NCBI GenBank assembly: GCA_000149225.2
Contig: CM000691.1
Coordinates: 372,001-436,000 of the forward strand
DNA: 64,000 nucleotides
Reading direction: 5' to 3'
Source: Lachancea kluyveri NRRL Y-12651
Taxonomy: Eukaryota; Ascomycota; Saccharomycetes; Saccharomycetales; Saccharomycetaceae
The notes under the pieces were generated by a model. That model made no database searches, had not been told where the DNA came from, and saw only the letters and a list, made by a program, of their open reading frames with translations. The position numbers and the translations under genes were made by a program. Positions 9,559 to 19,897 of the stretch are shown one piece after another. The first letter of the stretch is position 1. Every line of letters starts with the position of its first letter.

Positions 9559-12500
9559 TTAGCGGAGGAGAGTTACAGCTTTCTGTACTAAATCACTACC
9601 ATTCTCCTTGTCTAGTGCACTCAGAAATCTGACTAATTGGAAGCTCATATCCCAAAACTCTTGAGCCTCAGCTAAAACGGTAGAAGAGCTTGCATTGATG
9701 ACAAGAACTTTCAGCACTTGAAGAATTAACTCCTCATCAGTTAATACTTTAGCAACAGAGCTGTTTAGATGGGATGGCAATTTCTTCGCTTTTCTCTTAT
9801 CATTCTTCTTTTTCTTCTTCTTGTTACTGTTCTTTTTTCTGTTGCCGTTGCTTTTGTTACTGCCATTAGCTTTCTTGCTTTGCTCCTGTGCATCGATTTC
9901 AGTAGGATCGCCCTCATAATTCAGGAAGACCATCAGTAAAACGCCTAAAATTCTCGCCTGATTCTGATCAATGCATTGCGATAAAAGGTCCTTTGGTGAA
10001 AGTTTGAGGTTGGCAAATAGATGGTCCCAATGTTTAGTTTCGATTTTTCTTAAACAATTGCTAATAATCTCTAGTTTACCACTGTTGTTCAACGGTTTAC
10101 CGCTGTCAAGGTCGTATAAGTCAATCAGCTCCAAAATTGAATCTAGCGGTTCGTTGTTCAACACCTTCGTCGATAGAATTTTTTCTAAAGCAAATGTATA
10201 ATGCCTCACAAAACAATATTGAGAGTTAATATCGCTGTTCAACATCCCTCTGTTTACAGCATTTTCAATTACTTGGTCCAGGTAAATGGTTTGGTGAACT
10301 ATAACTTTGGAAAAGCTTTCACGAAACACACTGTGCACGCTGTGTACGGTTGCTTTGTCAGGTGACACCGCCACGGGGTACTCATCCTCAATGATTGGGA
10401 TGCTTACGCTGTATGGTTTATCATCCCACAAGTCATTCAAATCATGAGTTACAAAACTGTTTTCATGAATGAGAAAAACTTCATCCAACACAATATCTAA
10501 GATCCTTTCGACTTTGCTTAGTAAAACAGTAGATTGCCAGCTGTTATCATCAATTTTTTCGATTTTCAGAAAATCACTCCCTCTCAGTGCTAAAAACCCT
10601 TCCTTAAAACTTAAAGCCCAATCAAATTTTCCGACGAGCCCTTTTGGAAATTTGTATGTTCCTTGTTGGAAAAATTTTTTAACAATATTTACGCCAGCAG
10701 GATGAACCACAGATATGACATCAAATACGGCGATAGTGTCATTTGTGTATGATAAGATAACCTCTCCTGTCTTGAAGAGATTTTCTATCTCATTTTCGTT
10801 TTCTTTTGACTTTTTTACTTTGAGTAGTTTGTATCTGGCTAATGTGTTAATGTAAATGCCAGAAATTTGTAGTGACTCGGATAATGGATGGCTCCACACC
10901 AGGTGGTCTTCTAGGTCAATCTTTTCATGATGTTGAAAAGGGAGATGATAACAATGGATGAACTCATTTTGATCGTCATCCATTATGTGGGTCACTAGGT
11001 AATTGTTACCTAACCAACCCATGTCTAAGATCCTGATGCCAGGGAAATTTGACCAAGTATTAGAAGCCAAATCATGTAATAGCAGAATGTTTTTGTTAGC
11101 CACATAAATCGCCAATGTGCTTAGCGAACTGTTTGCCCTGACAAGTGGGGTATAATTATTAAGGGTCTTAGTTGGCAATCTAGTAATTTGAAAATCTACG
11201 TGATTGGTCGAGTCCCCAACCGGAGAATACAACATAATGTCATTGTTATGGTTGCGTAAAATATGTGGCTTTGGATGACGTGAGTCAAACGGGACATTGC
11301 ACACTTCTTCCCATAAAGACCAAACCTGGAAATCCCCTGACTTTGTTGCTGTTACAATAGTGCTATCGGCATAGGTAAAGCTTGTGAAATCAAAAGACAA
11401 AAACCTTTCGTCGTCATCATCGTAGGAGGTCGAAAACAGGGTGTTGCCCCATATTGTAAGGATGTGGATATTACCTCCTCGGGTCAACAGCAGGATTGTA
11501 TCTTGTGTTAACTTATTGCAATGTTTGATCTGAATGGAAAGTTTTAGTCGTTTAACAATAGACCTGCTGTTTATGTTATAGTATATCAATTCTGATTCAT
11601 ATCCTAGCACCACAATATCCTCAATAGAAAAGCTAATCAAGAGCTTTTCTGATAAAGTCAGGTTCAACGATTTTGAGTAAACGGTTCGTTTTGCAAAATC
11701 AACAATGTTGATCACAGGCGTGCCATCTGGTTCCAGCGATACCACCACTAGTTTTTCGTTATTAATTACTATTTTTGTGCCATTATGGATCTCTATTAAA
11801 ACATTGTCCTCTAGCTTAAACTCACGGAGATTCAATAATTGCAATCCATGCGAAAACAGAATAACTAGGCGTTCTTCACTCTTTTGGTCATCACCTCCAT
11901 CTTCAGAGAATCCAACAACGTCGATTATTTCATGGTCAAACTTTAGTACTATTTTTAAACGAAGATCCAATTTCCTAATCGGCAACTCGTCCAACGCTTC
12001 GGTTGTGTTGGTTAGAAACTGGAAAAACCCACGCTGCTTATCTACAGTATATCCATTTTGAATTATCTTGTGCGATACGCGTTTATCAAAAACTGTCAAA
12101 ACCTCGGCATCAGTGTCATCAGCAATTGGATCCTGCTCGTTTTCTCTTTCTAGAGTATTCAGATCCGAAATATGAATGCCGTACTCTTTAAAGGTTGTGA
12201 ATGGATTAGTATTGGTGAGTAATTGATACACCAGAATAAAATTTTTCTCAGTGATCACGTAAAAAAGTAGTTTTTCTTGGTTTCTGTTGAAGTTCCTGTG
12301 CTCTTCTCTTGAGATCAACCCTTCGATGCGGTGGTTGTAACTTGAATTCGAAATTGCAAATATATTGCGACCAAACTCTGTAATCGATTTCGAACTGCGT
12401 TCATGAGATGAAACCAAAGCCATTGGTTTGAAATTATAGATCAGTACCCTCGTTGGCGTCAGCATTACCACCGTGTTGGATTCTGGTAGTGCCATTGTTT

Positions 12501-12621
12501 GTAGGATTGGTTCCGCAATGTCATCCGGTGATTGTTCATTTGCTTCTAAGGAGGCGTCAGTTGCTTCGAATCTTGGAGGTATCTTAAACGATTGGGGTGG
12601 TTGGAATGGTAGGACATGCAT
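9559..12621 (-). CDS. RIC1: Ric1, Rab GTPase exchange complex subunit
   Basis: A 1020-residue protein from the ATG at 12621 (1056 in S. cerevisiae YLR039C). This start is chosen because MHVLPFQPPQS resembles the known Ric1 N-terminus and a TATATA lies about 105 bp upstream; the frame stays open for a further 129 codons to an ATG at 13008. The N-terminal half looks like WD40-type beta-propeller sequence; the C-terminal part is the helical RIC1 domain. A Lys/Asn-rich stretch (SNKKKKKKNDKRKAKK) interrupts the C-terminal region. Ric1 with Rgp1 activates Ypt6 for endosome-to-Golgi traffic. Identification rests on partial similarity plus synteny with COX12. Confidence 0.85.
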   Translation of the reverse strand: MHVLPFQPPQSFKIPPRFEATDASLEANEQSPDDIAEPILQTMALPESNTVVMLTPTRVLIYNFKPMALVSSHERSSKSITEFGRNIFAISNSSYNHRIEGLISREEHRNFNRNQEKLLFYVITEKNFILVYQLLTNTNPFTTFKEYGIHISDLNTLERENEQDPIADDTDAEVLTVFDKRVSHKIIQNGYTVDKQRGFFQFLTNTTEALDELPIRKLDLRLKIVLKFDHEIIDVVGFSEDGGDDQKSEERLVILFSHGLQLLNLREFKLEDNVLIEIHNGTKIVINNEKLVVVSLEPDGTPVINIVDFAKRTVYSKSLNLTLSEKLLISFSIEDIVVLGYESELIYYNINSRSIVKRLKLSIQIKHCNKLTQDTILLLTRGGNIHILTIWGNTLFSTSYDDDDERFLSFDFTSFTYADSTIVTATKSGDFQVWSLWEEVCNVPFDSRHPKPHILRNHNNDIMLYSPVGDSTNHVDFQITRLPTKTLNNYTPLVRANSSLSTLAIYVANKNILLLHDLASNTWSNFPGIRILDMGWLGNNYLVTHIMDDDQNEFIHCYHLPFQHHEKIDLEDHLVWSHPLSESLQISGIYINTLARYKLLKVKKSKENENEIENLFKTGEVILSYTNDTIAVFDVISVVHPAGVNIVKKFFQQGTYKFPKGLVGKFDWALSFKEGFLALRGSDFLKIEKIDDNSWQSTVLLSKVERILDIVLDEVFLIHENSFVTHDLNDLWDDKPYSVSIPIIEDEYPVAVSPDKATVHSVHSVFRESFSKVIVHQTIYLDQVIENAVNRGMLNSDINSQYCFVRHYTFALEKILSTKVLNNEPLDSILELIDLYDLDSGKPLNNSGKLEIISNCLRKIETKHWDHLFANLKLSPKDLLSQCIDQNQARILGVLLMVFLNYEGDPTEIDAQEQSKKANGSNKSNGNRKKNSNKKKKKKNDKRKAKKLPSHLNSSVAKVLTDEELILQVLKVLVINASSSTVLAEAQEFWDMSFQLVRFLSALDKENGSDLVQKAVTLLR

Positions 12622-13201
12622 TTCTTGTTTGTACGACTTTCTGGCGAGTAGCCGTTTGGCATCCTCAATTCGAGTCTTACAATTCCCTTTGAAGATGCAT
12701 ATTTTCTTATCATGATAAACGACTATATAAATTTGAGTATAATACTGGCCTGGTGACGGTTTGAAAGTTTTGATTTGTGGAATGTGTAGAAAGAGTACAA
12801 CGTATGATCTCCGTGTTGTCAGAGCATGGTACAGATCTAATTTTACGAATGCTCCTATATTTCTAATACAGTTTGATAGTCTCACGCGTATAGTAGATTC
12901 TCCAAATCGTGGATACAAACGTTTGCCAGAGATCCTAGGCATAGTTGATAGCCAATTGGTCGACGGTATTGGATGTGCTGGATGGAGTGTCTGATTATCT
13001 ATTTCCACTTAGCCTTTGGTGGAAACGGAAACGCGAAGTAGTCTGACAACAGTCATATTGGTGTACGAGTATTCAATATTTAGTTACGTTAGAGTCAAAA
13101 TAGTATAATTTCCCATTTTCTTGTTCGATAAGGTTTTTTACTTTATGTTACAGTCACTACTTTACACACCAAATTACACGCAATGAAGAAAAGCGTGGCA
13201 A
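12622..13201. other. RIC1 upstream region with an open in-frame extension
   Basis: This 580-bp stretch lies between the preferred RIC1 start and the RRB1 stop. Positions 12622-13008 continue the RIC1 frame without a stop from an upstream ATG and encode a basic, partly hydrophobic sequence of 129 residues that I do not recognise. A TATA-like sequence is at about 12724-12730 on the minus strand. Confidence 0.5.
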
Positions 13202-14764
13202 TCAAACACTGATAGTTTTCCAAATATTTAAACCATCAGTACCAGTGCTGACCAAGCAGCCAGGGATTTGTCTATGCCATTTGACATCTTTGACCTCCTT
13301 TTGCCAGTGAACGAAAAGCAATTGTGGTGGAATCTGCTGAAGCTCTTTGGTTTCAGCAGCTTGTTGCTTGATTTCTTCATCATCTGCTTCAACAGACAAG
13401 TCCCATAATGTCACGGTGTTATCCTCACTAGCGACAGCGACGATAGATTCGTCGAGAGGATTGAAGCTAATAGAGGTGATAGCACCTTTATGGAAATCGT
13501 ACTGGGCTACTGGGGAGGTATTGTTAGAGTTGGATGGAGAAAATTGTCTCAAATCCCAAACACCCCAAGTACCGTTATCGTCACCACTAGCCAATAGATA
13601 GCCAATTTTTTCACTCCAACTGATAACATTGACGTCAGTGTTAGAAGCTTTGACAGAAATAGCGGGCTTGTGTTTTTTAGATCTGGTATCCCAGACCCTT
13701 ATGTAGCCATCGCAACCGCAAGAGGCAAAGACAGTTGACTCTGTACGAGACCATTGAATATCTTCAACAGATTGGTTGTTGGCAACAGTAAATGGTTCTT
13801 TGTCACTGATCCATTTAGAAGTGTGCCTTTGGGTCAGGTAAACTTGACCAGAACAGTCACCTGTCAAGAGAGCCCCTGTTTTGATCAATGGAGACCAGTC
13901 TAATGCATAACCTTCCACATTACCGTGGCTTTTGATTGTATGGATTGGTTTTTTGGCTGCCTTAGGGATTTGGTAGCCAGGAGTTTTAAAGGCTTTAACC
14001 TGCGAGGCTAGGTCGAAAATGTAAACCTCACCATTCTCACTCATGGTAGCAGTCAAAATTTCTTGAGAATTAGATGAAGAGGCAAATGGGGAAACTTTTA
14101 GCCTATTGGTGGTATCCCTTAGCTGGATATTTTCATTTTCAATGATCGGGTCTACAGTATCATCGTCGTCTTCTTCTTCTTCATCTTCTCCATTGTCCTC
14201 TTTAGCTAGAGTTTTAGTTAGTTGGGAGAGCTTCAATACCATCAGTTCGTTATCTTTTTTTTTAGAGGCCTGTGTAGCAGTGGTCATCAAAATAGATTGA
14301 GGGTAGTTTCTACGTTCACTACCCAAGCTGTCTGGAATAATGTCTAAAGTCATACATGGCCATGGCATATTGACGTTATGTAACATTTCATAAACTGTAG
14401 GGTCAGCTTCCAAGACTTCGTCTGGACCCAATGGTTGAGATAAATGTGGCAAGTATAACTGCTGACCTTGTGTTTGTTCTTTCTGTTGTTCTTTTTCGAG
14501 CAGTGCGTTAGCCTTTTCTTGTTTGCTCTGAACATATTCTTCGTTTTCTAAATCTTCATCCTCTTCATCCTCTTCGTCGTCTACCTCGATGATTTCACCC
14601 TCACTTTCGAAATCATCGCCGTATGGGTCCTCAAATTCACCCATTTCGACATCTTGTTCGGCTGGAATGTTGGTGGTTGGGACATCAGCAGAGTTAGTTT
14701 TGGATGCAACCACCCTTTGGTTGCTTTGCTCTAGCTCTTCAATAGATGCAGATCTCTTGGACAT
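13202..14764 (-). CDS. RRB1: Ribosome assembly chaperone Rrb1 (GRWD1 family)
   Basis: A 520-residue WD40 protein starting [12 protein letters not shown] (511 in S. cerevisiae YMR131C). A strongly acidic N-terminal region (runs of Glu/Asp, about residues 40-80 and 185-205) precedes the histone-binding-type segment ([18 protein letters not shown]) and seven WD40 blades, with motifs such as [18 protein letters not shown] and NTVTLWDLS. Rrb1 is the dedicated chaperone of ribosomal protein Rpl3 and acts in the nucleus in early 60S assembly. The true start is the ATG at 14764; the preceding in-frame TTG is not a start. Confidence 0.96.
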   Translation of the reverse strand: MSKRSASIEELEQSNQRVVASKTNSADVPTTNIPAEQDVEMGEFEDPYGDDFESEGEIIEVDDEEDEEDEDLENEEYVQSKQEKANALLEKEQQKEQTQGQQLYLPHLSQPLGPDEVLEADPTVYEMLHNVNMPWPCMTLDIIPDSLGSERRNYPQSILMTTATQASKKKDNELMVLKLSQLTKTLAKEDNGEDEEEEDDDDTVDPIIENENIQLRDTTNRLKVSPFASSSNSQEILTATMSENGEVYIFDLASQVKAFKTPGYQIPKAAKKPIHTIKSHGNVEGYALDWSPLIKTGALLTGDCSGQVYLTQRHTSKWISDKEPFTVANNQSVEDIQWSRTESTVFASCGCDGYIRVWDTRSKKHKPAISVKASNTDVNVISWSEKIGYLLASGDDNGTWGVWDLRQFSPSNSNNTSPVAQYDFHKGAITSISFNPLDESIVAVASEDNTVTLWDLSVEADDEEIKQQAAETKELQQIPPQLLFVHWQKEVKDVKWHRQIPGCLVSTGTDGLNIWKTISV

Positions 14765-15163
14765 TATCAATGACCTGTGCTATGACAATTTTATTTGTAT
14801 TTAAAAGTGGTATAGCTCATCTCATCAAGCTATGTAACCAAAAAAATTTTTTCAGAGAAAAAAAAAGAAAAGAAACAGCTGAGGTCACATGGTGATGAAG
14901 TGACGAGAGTAAACTTACAGGAGAGGTATCAAAAGAAAAAAGCTCTATGTGGCAAGTACTATGTATTAAAGGGTCCATTATGGTTATTACCGCTCTATCA
15001 GTTTTATCTATGTAAGAATCACTAGTTGTGTATGATTTCATATTTACTGATAGCGAGCGATTGTATCACATCCAGTTGTGCTACCTGTTCACTATTAGTA
15101 AGAAATACCAAAGCTTGTCATTCAGAGTTACAAATATCATTCCCCTTCATTGCAAGCGCAAAT

Positions 15164-15826
15164 TTATCCCGTATTTGTTGTGTTCGGTACCGGTGTTGCA
15201 TTATCAGAATTGTAAAAACTATCCTCTTCCTCTTGGTTCTTACCCTTTTTCTTTTTTTTAGCTTCCCTCTTAGCTATGGCCCTTTGATTTTTATCTTCTA
15301 TTAATTTTTCTCTATTTTCGTTTAAGTATTTGACGAAGAACATTCCATCCTTACTCTTCTTTGCCTCATGCAATAAGCGTTCGGTATCATCGACCAGCTC
15401 TATTCTTGTTTTATTTAGTCTATTGAGAACATTGTTATCTCTTCCGTAGCACTCTAATTTTTTGACACTTTTCATTGATTTGAAAGAGACTTCGCCAGGC
15501 TTCATGTATCCGCTCTTCTTTAAATTATGCCAAGGTGTGTGAATTATGGTACATTGTGGTAACTTATTCCCTTGTATAGATTGCGATTTGCACAGCTGTA
15601 AGCAATCATTGATTACGTCACGAGAAACATCTTCCCAAGACTTTTCACAATCTTGCAGTTTTAAATAGATGTGAGCGCTTGAATATTTGTCTGTATGGAA
15701 CCAGTGATACTGCAAATCTCTGTAACTGTGCTTAATTAATAGATCATTTTCAAACTTGTCCGCCCCAACTATAACCCAGTGTGGGGCACATGATGGGTCA
15801 GGCTGTGATTGATAAAAGTATACCAT
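15164..15826 (-). CDS. JLP2: Jlp2, NFACT-R domain protein
   Basis: A 220-residue protein starting MVYFYQS (208 in S. cerevisiae YMR132C). The motifs GADKFENDLLIKHSY, WFHTDKYSSAHIYLK and MKPGEVSF are those of the NFACT-R (DUF814) fold, the RNA-binding module also found in Rqc2/NEMF and in CCDC25. The C-terminus is a basic run of Lys/Arg followed by an acidic tail. Function in yeast is not settled. The start at 15826 is preferred to the longer frame because it matches the family N-terminus. It lies divergent to REC114 with about 200 bp between them. Confidence 0.94.
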   Translation of the reverse strand: MVYFYQSQPDPSCAPHWVIVGADKFENDLLIKHSYRDLQYHWFHTDKYSSAHIYLKLQDCEKSWEDVSRDVINDCLQLCKSQSIQGNKLPQCTIIHTPWHNLKKSGYMKPGEVSFKSMKSVKKLECYGRDNNVLNRLNKTRIELVDDTERLLHEAKKSKDGMFFVKYLNENREKLIEDKNQRAIAKREAKKKKKGKNQEEEDSFYNSDNATPVPNTTNTG

Positions 15827-16024
15827 TTCTTGGGAACAAGTGTCTATAGTTTTGCAAATCACACGTACTTCTGATCAAAAGAGTAGATTTTTCATTTTTC
15901 ATCTTCTTCGATCTGTGTATCGTGAAGCATCCGTTGTTGGTGATTAGATGTTAATTATATACCTTTGGCGGCTATAACCCGTTGCCACCCACTTGACTCC
16001 CTTACATGGATTATTAAAGAAGAT

Positions 16025-17283
16025 ATGAATGAGTTTTCTATCCCTATTAGAAAATACTCTCATTATACTGAGCTCGTACTAGCTCCGAATGGATTCGATT
16101 CTGTCAAGGGATCTACAAGTATAGAAAAATGGCAACATTTCTCAGTCGCTGACGGATTGGTATTGAAAATAGTCCAAGGTAGCAACGGAGGAATTGATTT
16201 GAAAGTCATGTGGAATAATATTCGATCGTTAGAAGATATTGATACCCAGATTCTAAAGCTATTTTTTTCTTCTATGTTCCCGTATGACCCTATTCAGTTT
16301 TCTGCAAAGGCGCCATCCATTTCTTGCAAATATCTATTCTGGAACGAGGGAAAAACCTATGTGAAAAGGTTTCAAATTGGATTCTTTAGTCTTTCTGACT
16401 TTTCTCAAAGCTATGAAATGTTGAACAGGTTAGGATTTATGGTCCGAGCCGCAACATCTATTAGATCGAACCTCCCCATGAGAAGCAACGAACCCTTCTC
16501 TATGAGCCAAATCTCTTCTCAAGTACCACTCGACTCACAAATCATTCAATATCAGGCAGCTCCAAATCCGTTTTTAGATTCTGGCTCTTCAAATTCACAG
16601 AATATTGGTAATGATTTGGGTGAAGCGTTATTCAAGCCTCTGCACTCCTTCAAAAACTTTGCATGGAGTGGTGTCAGGCAAGAACATATTCCGCTAGATA
16701 TATCAGGTGATTTGAACTGCCCAGTGTATGAGCAAGAATCTTTCCATCAAAGTACGCCGAAAAACTTCAATTCAAGGCAAACAAAGCACCCGAAAGATTC
16801 TTCAAATGCCACTACACAGCACGAAATTACTCAAAATAATCCGACTGAGGGTACTACTATTGAAAAGCAAGTATGTCCAATGATTGAAACAGTTGCCGCA
16901 AAAACTCACCTGAAAAAACAGCCTAACTTTTTTGGGAAACCTGGCAAATTGCTTAATGAGCAACCACTGCTGAAAGATGGCCCCGTCATTACACACCAAA
17001 ATGATCCTGTCATTACAAATCGAAATGATCCTGTCACTACACACCAAAATGATCATGTCACTACAAATCGAAATGACAAGGTTATTCATGAGCAAAGTAA
17101 ACAACCTCGCATTGAAATAACAAGAGAATATCTTCATAAAAAAATTTGTGACAAAGAATTTATGAAATGGGTATGTTTCCAATATATTTATGTTGTGTAA
17201 AGGCATTTTTCCTTACTAACTTCTTCTAATTTATACAGGTTGACGGTGTTGAACAATTGTTAGTCGAAATGACTAAGCAGTGA
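16025..17283 (+). CDS. REC114: Meiotic double-strand-break protein Rec114 (two exons)
   Basis: Exons 16025-17170 and 17239-17283 encode 396 residues (428 in S. cerevisiae YMR133W). The start at MNEFSIPIRKYSHYT is chosen because the tract RKYSxYTxxxxAPNGF is the conserved beginning; in-frame codons further upstream have no ATG. The N-terminal part is the PH-like domain; the middle is disordered and Ser/Asn-rich; the C-terminal helix (ITREYLHKKICDKEFMKW, then VDGVEQLLVEM) is the Mei4-binding and trimer-forming region and is split by the intron. With Mei4 and Mer2, Rec114 promotes Spo11 cleavage. Four 8-residue repeats (VITHQNDP type) occur near codons 320-351. Confidence 0.93.
16984..17079 (+). 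repeat. Four tandem 24-bp units inside REC114
   Basis: Four in-frame 24-bp copies encode V-[IT]-T-[HN]-[QR]-N-D-[PH]. Copies 1 and 3 share one sequence type and copies 2 and 4 another, so the array probably grew by duplication of a 48-bp pair. It lies in the disordered linker. Confidence 0.85.
17171..17238 (+). other. Intron near the 3' end of REC114
   Basis: The donor is GTATGT at 17171, the branch point TACTAAC at 17214-17220, and the acceptor CAG at 17236-17238. The 68-bp intron sits between codons (phase 0). If retained, the protein ends after FMKWVCFQYIYVV and loses its last 14 residues. S. cerevisiae REC114 has an intron in the same place. Confidence 0.93.
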
Positions 17284-17291
17284 ACATATAT

Positions 17292-17978
17292 CTATATCAT
17301 TATCAACCCCCCAAGAAAAGGAATTAAAAATACCGAGATACAGGCATTTATGGAAACTCCATTGTTTTCGGAATTTTCTGTCGAAAATGAGTTGATGTTA
17401 GTGCCAGTGCTGGTTGCCACACCTTTATCAGACGAACCGGGCGACCCGGTGGTAATTGGTTGAAAACTGGGTGAGCTGCCCGATGTTAGTAAAGAAGTAC
17501 CAGTACTTTGTGCAGGGGAAGAAGAAGCAGCTTCAGATAATAAGCTATCTGTTGTGATGGCATTCTTACCATCACCTGTGATAAAGTCTTGTGGGACATA
17601 GAAGGTGGAAGCAGAAGCTCTGGAAAGTATGGATTCATACCAGGGAAAGGCATTAATAAACGTCTTAAAGTTACTAAATGGAAATGACGTTGCTAAATCT
17701 TGCTGTAATTTAGATGTCTCAGAAATATCGCGTATATGAAAATAGTAATTTGCAACGTCTTGAGGTAAGGTCATCTTGTTGCTGTTCATATATGAAGTGT
17801 ATGAATTCATGTTTGTGGCAAAATCACTCAGAAACTCGATGAAAATGGGAGCATCTGCAGCTGCGGCTGCAGATTGAGCGGAGCTTATTACTGTGGGATC
17901 AACTGAAATGGTTGTGGTAGTAACCGCATTTGCAACCGTGACGGCTAGTATGCTGATCACCAAGGCTATACAGTTCAT
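17292..17978 (-). CDS. AFB1: Afb1-like (a-factor barrier) cell-surface protein
   Basis: A 228-residue protein starting MNCIALVISILAVTVANA, a clear signal peptide. It has a central domain of about 130 residues with a conserved look (FIEFLSDFATNMNSYTSYM, VANYYFHIRDIS, FINAFPWYESIL), a Ser/Thr-rich stalk, and a hydrophobic tail (CISVFLIPFLGGLIMI) typical of GPI attachment. Size, architecture and position fit S. cerevisiae YLR040C, which encodes the a-factor barrier protein Afb1 of alpha cells. An upstream in-frame ATG at 18011 would add 11 residues before the signal peptide. The stop lies only 8 bp from the convergent REC114 stop. Symbol by synteny and domain look. Confidence 0.72.
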   Translation of the reverse strand: MNCIALVISILAVTVANAVTTTTISVDPTVISSAQSAAAAADAPIFIEFLSDFATNMNSYTSYMNSNKMTLPQDVANYYFHIRDISETSKLQQDLATSFPFSNFKTFINAFPWYESILSRASASTFYVPQDFITGDGKNAITTDSLLSEAASSSPAQSTGTSLLTSGSSPSFQPITTGSPGSSDKGVATSTGTNINSFSTENSENNGVSINACISVFLIPFLGGLIMI

Positions 17979-18497
17979 ATTAACCAATCCAAATATATTG
18001 GTTTGATACATGTTATATAAAGTCTACTCATTTTCCCTTCACTTATCCTATATTCTTCTTTTTATATTAATTTTCACACTTTCCTAATTGAGTTTATAAT
18101 GGGATGGGCCTCAAGAACGCATTGTTCACAAGACGCGTGAGCCTGGCGCCGCCAGTAAAAAAATCAAGATTTATCTAAGATCTATAGTTATGGTGAGGGG
18201 AAAGTGTACGGAAGCATACCGAAGTCACTAAATCTATCAAGATTAAGACTTTGCTATAAGATTGGGATGCTGCTCCGAGTCAGTAAGCTGATCTTACTCT
18301 CGTCTCCATGTCTCAAATGCCGCCTAATATCAGAATAGCAAGCAGTAAAGAGAGGGAAATAGGATATTTGGAGAAAATTTTATTTTAGAGCTCATATATA
18401 AACTATCTAGAGTTTTTGTCATTACCGATTTTTTTATTCATAACACGGAGGTCCGGCCAGTTTTTCTTTTTACAATCCTTGGATACAATGTGTTACC
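17979..18497. other. Intergenic region upstream of the AFB1-like gene
   Basis: About 520 bp between two minus-strand genes, holding the promoter of the AFB1-like gene and the 3' end of the Ser/Ala-rich gene. I see no further gene. Confidence 0.6.
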
Positions 18498-19115
18498 TCA
18501 CAATAATGCAAGCAATCCCGCAAACAAACCGGCTGCAACTGGAACGCTTAGAGAATTTCCAGCACCTGCGCTAGAGCTTGAGTTCCCAGAAGATGTATTG
18601 GAGTTTGAACCAGCTGTTGAGCTCGAAGTTGCGCCCGAGCTATGAGTTGAGTCCGAGCCTGAGTTAGATTTAATGACCGAAGAGAGCGAAGTAGCCGTAT
18701 TAAAACTGGAACCAGTAGAGCCAGATTTTCCTGAACCAGACCCTGTGGCATCAGACTTTGCTGATGCGGACTCTGAGGAGCCAGACACCGTTGGACTGGG
18801 GCTCAAAACCGTACGGCTAGATGCATCGTCAGACAGTGCAGAGCCAGAGGTAGCTACCGATCCCGAGGCAGCTACCGATCCAGTACTCGTACTACCACTA
18901 GTGATAGTAGAGCCTTCACCAGAAGCCACGACAGAGTTGCCAACAGCAGCTAAGGATGGGGTTTCCTCAGTGCTACTAGCGGAAACGGCAGCGGCAGCTT
19001 CAACTTCCGAAGCTGCACCTCCAGACCCGACAAATCCGGCACCTGCGGCAGTACTGGATGCTGCGTAAGCAACCAAAGGTATTTGGGAGAATAAAAATGC
19101 GTTAGTGAATCTCAT
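18498..19115 (-). CDS. Ser/Ala/Gly-rich GPI-type cell-wall protein
   Basis: A 205-residue protein that starts with a signal peptide (MRFTNAFLFSQIPLVAYAA), continues as almost pure Ser, Ala, Gly and Thr, and ends in NSLSVPVAAGLFAGLLALL, a GPI-attachment tail with no stop-transfer charges. Such proteins are heavily O-mannosylated and linked to the wall or plasma membrane. Position next to the AFB1-like gene suggests equivalence to S. cerevisiae YLR042C, a wall protein of unknown function, but low complexity prevents a firm call. The upstream region is shared with divergent ERG29. Confidence 0.75.
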   Translation of the reverse strand: MRFTNAFLFSQIPLVAYAASSTAAGAGFVGSGGAASEVEAAAAVSASSTEETPSLAAVGNSVVASGEGSTITSGSTSTGSVAASGSVATSGSALSDDASSRTVLSPSPTVSGSSESASAKSDATGSGSGKSGSTGSSFNTATSLSSVIKSNSGSDSTHSSGATSSSTAGSNSNTSSGNSSSSAGAGNSLSVPVAAGLFAGLLALL

Positions 19116-19897
19116 TTTGCTATATTTCTGCTTATTATTTTGTGAAAACTACTGTTTTAGTTGGTTTATTGAGATAGAACAGCTTTACCTACCAAGTAAT
19201 GATTTCATACTAGTATTTATATGTTTTTTTCTCTCTTTGAAAGTCGTAATTGACATTATGTCTTAGAGGCTTCGAGTCTAGAAGTTTTCATGTCAGGTAG
19301 CCAGAACTTCTTAGACTTCAGGAACCTACGTCTTCTGTTCTCAGCCCCACTAATCGCCTGCCTGGCCGTTGCTTTTTCAAAGCAAATCTCCGTAGTGTAC
19401 ATGTTTCGCGTATTGCCAAGACTCAGTGTAGGAATATGTTTATCGTTTCTAGACTTTTCAAGATCTAATTTAAACAAACTTAACGGATAACGTCATTCCA
19501 AGATCTTGGCTTCGGCCCGCGACACGTCAAACTGGTCTCGACAGCTCTTTGCGCCTACAATTACGAATTCCGGAGCAATTTGACCCTCCAAAATTCCTGT
19601 GAATGTTTGAAAGTGGTGGTGATCTGGCAAATATAATAACTAACCCGACTATTTTGCAAGCAATTGTTTTCTCCAACGCCTTTTTTTTCTGTTTACAAGC
19701 TTGAGCTACTTGTTGTCATCTGTTCGAACCTCAGAAATGGCGATTTTATGCGGCATTCTTTCCACTCCTGGTTCTCTTTTTCAAACACCCCGAAAAATAA
19801 TCAACGCTGCCATCTGAACGAAGCTAGAATTAGAACTATGCAAAGTGCAGTAAACCGTGCTAGTCCAATAATCAGAAAGCACCAAAAGTGAATTATC
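19116..19897. other. Divergent promoter region before ERG29
   Basis: 780 bp between divergent genes. Short open frames at 19290-19490 and 19664-19891 have no recognisable features and are not called. Confidence 0.6.

Noticed and set aside
9482-9640. Possible centromere (ATCACGTG resembles CDEI)
   Set aside because: No CDEIII (CCG core with flanking AT) follows at the proper distance; the site is probably a promoter E-box.
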